Origin: Bacteroidia bacterium
GTDB taxonomy: Bacteria; Bacteroidota; Bacteroidia; JABDFU01
Assembly: GCA_020849195.1 (NCBI GenBank)
Contig: JADLGT010000372.1
Span: 1 to 9,616 of the forward strand
Length of the DNA stretch: 9,616 bases
Direction of reading: 5' to 3'
Part shown: positions 7,130 through 9,616 of the stretch, one piece after another
Layout of the letters: each line of letters starts with the position of its first letter
How positions within the stretch are numbered: the first letter of the stretch is position 1
Notes under the pieces: model-generated
The model's database searches: none
The model's input: the letters and a program-made list of their open reading frames with translations, nothing else
Told to the model about the DNA's origin: nothing
Position numbers and translations under genes: made by a program

Positions 7130-7342
7130 ATGAAGAAGGCAAAAAGTTCAAAAAAAATAGCCGCAAAAAAATCGGCTAAGCCCGCTGCAAAAATTAAGGC
7201 ATCGAAGGCATCGAAATCAAAAACATCCGACGACGAGGATGAGTTTGATGGATTTGATGGCGAGGAAGACATCAAGCTGGATGACTTTAATACCAATTTC
7301 GATGACGATGATGATGAGTACTATTCAGGAGAAGATTTGTAA
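7130..7342 (+). CDS. Small charge-divided (basic N-half, acidic C-half) protein of unknown function
   Basis: I do not recognise a named family. The 70-residue product is split by charge. Residues 1-31 contain 13 lysines in Ala/Lys/Ser-rich sequence (KKIAAKKSAKPAAKIKASKA) resembling histone H1 tails. Residues 34-70 contain 20 Asp/Glu, including DDEDE at 34-38 and a run of five Asp at 58-62, with scattered Phe and Tyr (FDGFDG, DDFNTNF, DEYY). It has no cysteine, signal peptide or membrane segment and is probably disordered and cytoplasmic. It looks like a real gene: the frame is clean from ATG to TAA, composition is strongly biased in a protein-like way, it sits in an otherwise empty gap between two minus-strand genes, and a strong terminator follows 23 bp after its stop. 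The basic part could bind nucleic acid and the acidic part could bind a basic partner or self-inhibit, but this is conjecture. The opposite-strand frame (7108-7296) is a shadow. Confidence 0.78.
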   Translation: MKKAKSSKKIAAKKSAKPAAKIKASKASKSKTSDDEDEFDGFDGEEDIKLDDFNTNFDDDDDEYYSGEDL

Positions 7343-7365
7343 CAGAGCTTCGTTATAATTTTTAC

Positions 7366-7400
7366 GCCAACAAATAATTAAACTAGTTGTTGGCTTTTTT
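7366..7400 (+). terminator. Rho-independent terminator after the small charged-protein gene
   Basis: A perfect 8-bp stem, GCCAACAA (7366-7373) with TTGTTGGC (7387-7394), encloses a 13-base loop and is followed directly by six T. It lies 23 bp after the stop of the 70-residue gene. The convergent anmK ends at 7403, eight bases beyond the stem, so the same hairpin is also the first structure behind anmK, but its minus-strand tail (GTAAAAATTAT) is poor in T. Confidence 0.85.
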
Positions 7401-7402
7401 AT

Positions 7403-8470
7403 TTATAAGTAAACACATCCGCCCACAACGCTTTCTTTTGCAGCCGTTACCGAATGCAGACAATTAATTTCGCCACGCATACGCAACAGGCCCAACAATG
7501 CAAAAATAATTGCTTCTTTAAATTCAATCGTTTTTTTATCAGGGATTACAATTGAAGCATTAGTGTGCGCCTTTATTCGTTCTATCAGAAAAAAATTGTA
7601 GGCGCCGCCACCGGTAATCAATATGGTTTTATTTCCGTTCTTACTTTTACACGCATTAGCAATTTGTATTGCTGCGTGTTCGGTAAAAGTACGTAGCTGG
7701 TCGAATGGGTTTAGCCCCGATTTTTTTAGTAACGGAAAAATAGTTTGAACAACCCATTCCTTACCCAAGGATTTAGGTGTTTTACTTTTGTAATAAGATA
7801 GGTTATTCAATTGTGTAATTAAATGTTTATCAACCTTGCCTTTACGGGCAAGCATTCCTTCATTATCATATTTTTTTCCAAGTTTGCCTGCAAGAAAATT
7901 CAGTACAATATTTGCCGGGCAAATATCGTAGGCTAAACGTTTGCTTCGGCGACTAAACGACACGTTGGCAAATCCGCCAATATTTAAGCAAAACGAATAT
8001 TGATTAAACAACAACTCGTCGCCAATGGGCACAAGTGGCGCTCCTTGTCCCCCTAATGCAATGTCTTTGCTGCGGAAATCACAAACTACCGGTAAACCAC
8101 ATTCGGCTGCAATTGCAGCTCCACTACCTATTTGCAGGGTTAGTTTATTTTCCGGCTGATGAAAAATGGTGTGACCATGAGATGAAATAAAATCAGGGTT
8201 CAATCGATACTTAGTTATAAATTGTTTAACCTGTTGCCCCAAATAATGTCCATAGTCAGTATTAATTAGCGCAAGCGTATATGCTGAATTATTTTCAGCA
8301 TTTTGCAAACGAATAAACCACGTCTTATTATATGCAACCGTTTCGGCAGCTATAATTTTATAAAACCATTTATTGTTCTTTATCCAAATTTTACAACAAG
8401 CAATATCAACGCCATCCAACGATGTGCCCGACATGATACCAACAACAACTGCAGAATTTGACATGCTCAT
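7403..8470 (-). CDS. anmK: Anhydro-N-acetylmuramic acid kinase
   Basis: AnmK phosphorylates and opens 1,6-anhydro-N-acetylmuramic acid to MurNAc-6-phosphate with ATP, a cytoplasmic step of peptidoglycan recycling that normally feeds MurQ. The 355-residue protein has the family's N-terminal ATP-binding motif GIMSGTSLDGVD (11-22), SHGHTIFHQP (97-106), the GSGAAIA segment (115-121), DFRSKDIALGGQGAPLVP (131-148), a glycine-rich LNIGGFANVS strand, the region with the presumed catalytic base YDICPANIVLN (Asp182), and ITGGGAYN (285-292). The C-terminal EFKEAIIFALLGLLRMRG helix closes the fold. The usual enterobacterial DTGPGN around the base is DICPAN here; I believe this is a Bacteroidetes variant. 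ATG 8470 and a second ATG two codons later are both possible starts; the longer is given. The gene is divergent from the acyl-CoA dehydrogenase and convergent with the small charged-protein gene. Confidence 0.95.
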   Translation of the reverse strand: MSMSNSAVVVGIMSGTSLDGVDIACCKIWIKNNKWFYKIIAAETVAYNKTWFIRLQNAENNSAYTLALINTDYGHYLGQQVKQFITKYRLNPDFISSHGHTIFHQPENKLTLQIGSGAAIAAECGLPVVCDFRSKDIALGGQGAPLVPIGDELLFNQYSFCLNIGGFANVSFSRRSKRLAYDICPANIVLNFLAGKLGKKYDNEGMLARKGKVDKHLITQLNNLSYYKSKTPKSLGKEWVVQTIFPLLKKSGLNPFDQLRTFTEHAAIQIANACKSKNGNKTILITGGGAYNFFLIERIKAHTNASIVIPDKKTIEFKEAIIFALLGLLRMRGEINCLHSVTAAKESVVGGCVYL

Positions 8471-8530
8471 AAACGAATTTAAAACAGATTCATAGTTACA
8501 GCAAGATTAGTAATTTTTGCTCTAAAAAGT

Positions 8531-8538
8531 TACATTTG
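8531..8538 (+). promoter_or_regulatory. Candidate -7 promoter element for the acyl-CoA dehydrogenase (TACATTTG)
   Basis: TACATTTG is a full match to the Bacteroidetes -7 octamer. A TTAG (8507-8510), one base from TTTG, lies exactly 20 bp upstream as a -33 candidate. The predicted transcript start is near 8544 and the leader about 23 nt. The octamer overlaps the left arm of an 8-bp inverted repeat. Confidence 0.48.
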
Positions 8539-8552
8539 TTTTGTAAACAAAT
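8534..8552. promoter_or_regulatory. Perfect 8-bp inverted repeat, possible operator, in the anmK/acyl-CoA dehydrogenase gap
   Basis: ATTTGTTT (8534-8541), spacer TGT, and AAACAAAT (8545-8552) form a perfect palindrome of two 8-base arms. It overlaps the -7 octamer of the plus-strand gene and a TAAATTTG octamer on the minus strand. A repressor dimer bound here would block both promoters. The sequence is AT-rich, and the symmetry may merely reflect the two facing -7 elements. Confidence 0.4.
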
Positions 8553-8555
8553 TTA
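8548..8555 (-). promoter_or_regulatory. Candidate -7 element for anmK (TAAATTTG)
   Basis: On the minus strand the octamer reads TAAATTTG, a full consensus match, 78 bp before the anmK start. A second, weaker choice nearer the gene is TAATCTTG at 8502-8509, with one mismatch. I cannot decide between them from sequence alone, and no clear -33 element supports either. Confidence 0.28.
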
Positions 8556-8566
8556 TTTTAACAACT

Positions 8567-9616
8567 ATGGTACTTGAGTTCAGCGAAGAACAATTAGCCG
8601 TACAAAAAGCAGCTCGTGATTTTGCCAATGAGGTTTTGAAACCCGGCGTTATTGAACGCGACACCCATCAGCAATTTCCAAAAGAAGAAATAAAACAGCT
8701 TGGCGAGTTAGGATTTTTGGGGATGATGGTTGATCCAAAATATGGCGGCGGAGGCATGGATACTATATCGTATGTGTTGGCTATGGAAGAGATTGCAAAA
8801 GTTGATGCTTCGGCTGCAGTTGTTATGTCGGTCAATAATTCGTTGGTGTGTTGGGGACTCGAAAAGTTCGGAACAGAAGAACAGAAGCAAAACTATTTAA
8901 CGAAGCTTGCCAAAGGCGAAGTGATTGGTGCTTTTTGTTTGTCTGAACCCGAAGCGGGGTCCGATGCTACATCGCAACGTACCACAGCAATAGATAAGGG
9001 AGATTATTATTTACTGAATGGTACAAAAAACTGGATTACCAATGGCAACAGTGCTTCCTTTTATATTGTATTTGCTCAAACCTATCCCGAGAAAGGTTCT
9101 CGTGGTATTAACGCACTGATTGTTGAACGCGGTTTTCCCGGCTTTCAAGTAGGAAAAAAAGAAGACAAGCTTGGCATACGCGGATCGGATACACATTCGC
9201 TTATGTTCACCGATGTTAAAGTGCCTAAAACAAATCGTATTGGCGATGATGGTTTTGGTTTTAAGTTTGCCATGAAAATACTTTCGGGAGGGCGCATAGG
9301 CATTGCATCGCAGGCCTTAGGTATTGCAAGTGGAGCATACGAACTAGCCTTGTCTTATTCAAAAGAAAGAAAAGCCTTTGGGAAACCCATTTCACAACAT
9401 CAAGCTATACAATTTAAATTGGCCGACATGGCTACCGAAATTGATGCTGCACGTTTACTGTGTTTAAAAGCAGCCTGGCTTAAAGACCGTGGCGAAGATT
9501 CCACGACTGCCAGCGCCATGGCCAAACTATTTGCATCACGTGTTGCGATGGAAACAACCGTTGAGGCTGTACAAATTCATGGAGGTTACGGATATGTAAA
9601 AGAATATCACGTTGAA
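8567..9616 (+). CDS. Acyl-CoA dehydrogenase (3' end beyond the window)
   Basis: This FAD enzyme introduces the alpha-beta double bond into an acyl-CoA and passes electrons to electron-transfer flavoprotein. The frame runs from ATG 8567 to the window edge without a stop, giving 350 residues; family members have about 380, so roughly 30 are missing. Domain order is normal: N-terminal helical domain (FSEEQLAVQKAARDFA to about 115), middle beta domain with CLSEPEAGSDA (124-134) and NGTKNWITNG (151-160), and C-terminal helical domain with RKAFGKPISQHQAIQFKLADMATEI (268-292) and QIHGGYGYVKEY (336-347). The sequence is closest in style to short-chain or branched-chain types. The catalytic glutamate of the YEGT-type motif, expected about 15-20 residues past the edge, is not visible, so the substrate class is open. 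Start choice is supported by the -7 octamer 28 bp upstream and the conserved first residues. The gene is divergent from anmK. Confidence 0.96.
   Translation, partial: MVLEFSEEQLAVQKAARDFANEVLKPGVIERDTHQQFPKEEIKQLGELGFLGMMVDPKYGGGGMDTISYVLAMEEIAKVDASAAVVMSVNNSLVCWGLEKFGTEEQKQNYLTKLAKGEVIGAFCLSEPEAGSDATSQRTTAIDKGDYYLLNGTKNWITNGNSASFYIVFAQTYPEKGSRGINALIVERGFPGFQVGKKEDKLGIRGSDTHSLMFTDVKVPKTNRIGDDGFGFKFAMKILSGGRIGIASQALGIASGAYELALSYSKERKAFGKPISQHQAIQFKLADMATEIDAARLLCLKAAWLKDRGEDSTTASAMAKLFASRVAMETTVEAVQIHGGYGYVKEYHVE

Noticed and set aside
8708..9196. Minus-strand open frames opposite the acyl-CoA dehydrogenase.
   Set aside because: They are shadows of a clear conserved coding frame.
1..9616. CRISPR arrays, tRNA or rRNA genes, toxin-antitoxin or other defence modules.
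   Set aside because: I looked for short spaced repeats, tRNA-like arms with a T-loop, and defence-gene motifs on both strands and saw none.

Overview
The window looks like a chromosomal segment of a Bacteroidetes (Bacteroidota) bacterium, probably from the Chitinophagales/Sphingobacteriales/Cytophaga side. The evidence is a moderately AT-rich composition, Bacteroidetes-type -7 promoter octamers (TAnnTTTG), starts without clear Shine-Dalgarno sequences, a MetG with a fused C-terminal tRNA-binding domain, a DUF4412-type exported protein, and an RsuA/RluB-type pseudouridine synthase with a long basic low-complexity N-terminal extension. This placement is inference from gene style; no rRNA or other decisive marker is present.

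Layout from left to right: (1) 1-138, the tail of a probable IS1634/IS4-like transposase, cut by the window edge and apparently ending early; (2) 231-2321 (-), metG, starting on TTG; (3) 2467-3360 (+), an S66 LD-carboxypeptidase; (4) 3395-4045 (-), a secreted DUF4412-like protein; (5) 4173-4532 (+), a YraN/UPF0102 nuclease-fold protein, and 23 bp later 4556-5791 (+), a pseudouridine synthase with a 138-bp tandem duplication in its extension; (6) 5887-6978 (-), an MscS-family mechanosensitive channel; (7) 7130-7342 (+), a 70-residue protein with a lysine-rich half and an acidic half, followed by a clear terminator; (8) 7403-8470 (-), anmK; (9) 8567 to the right edge (+), an acyl-CoA dehydrogenase lacking its C-terminus because the window ends.

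Strands alternate almost gene by gene, so most genes are probably single transcription units with their own promoters; only yraN-rluB could be co-transcribed, and rluB also has its own -7 element. The products are largely housekeeping: translation (MetG, pseudouridine synthase), peptidoglycan recycling (LD-carboxypeptidase and AnmK, not adjacent), osmotic protection (MscS) and acyl-CoA oxidation. No stretch longer than 300 bases lacks a gene.

I do not see an obvious new multi-gene system. The items most worth a second look are the in-frame 46-residue duplication whose copies differ internally only by silent changes, the charge-divided small protein, the palindrome with two facing -7 elements between anmK and the acyl-CoA dehydrogenase, -7 elements sitting almost on the start codons of yraN and rluB, and the TTG start of metG.
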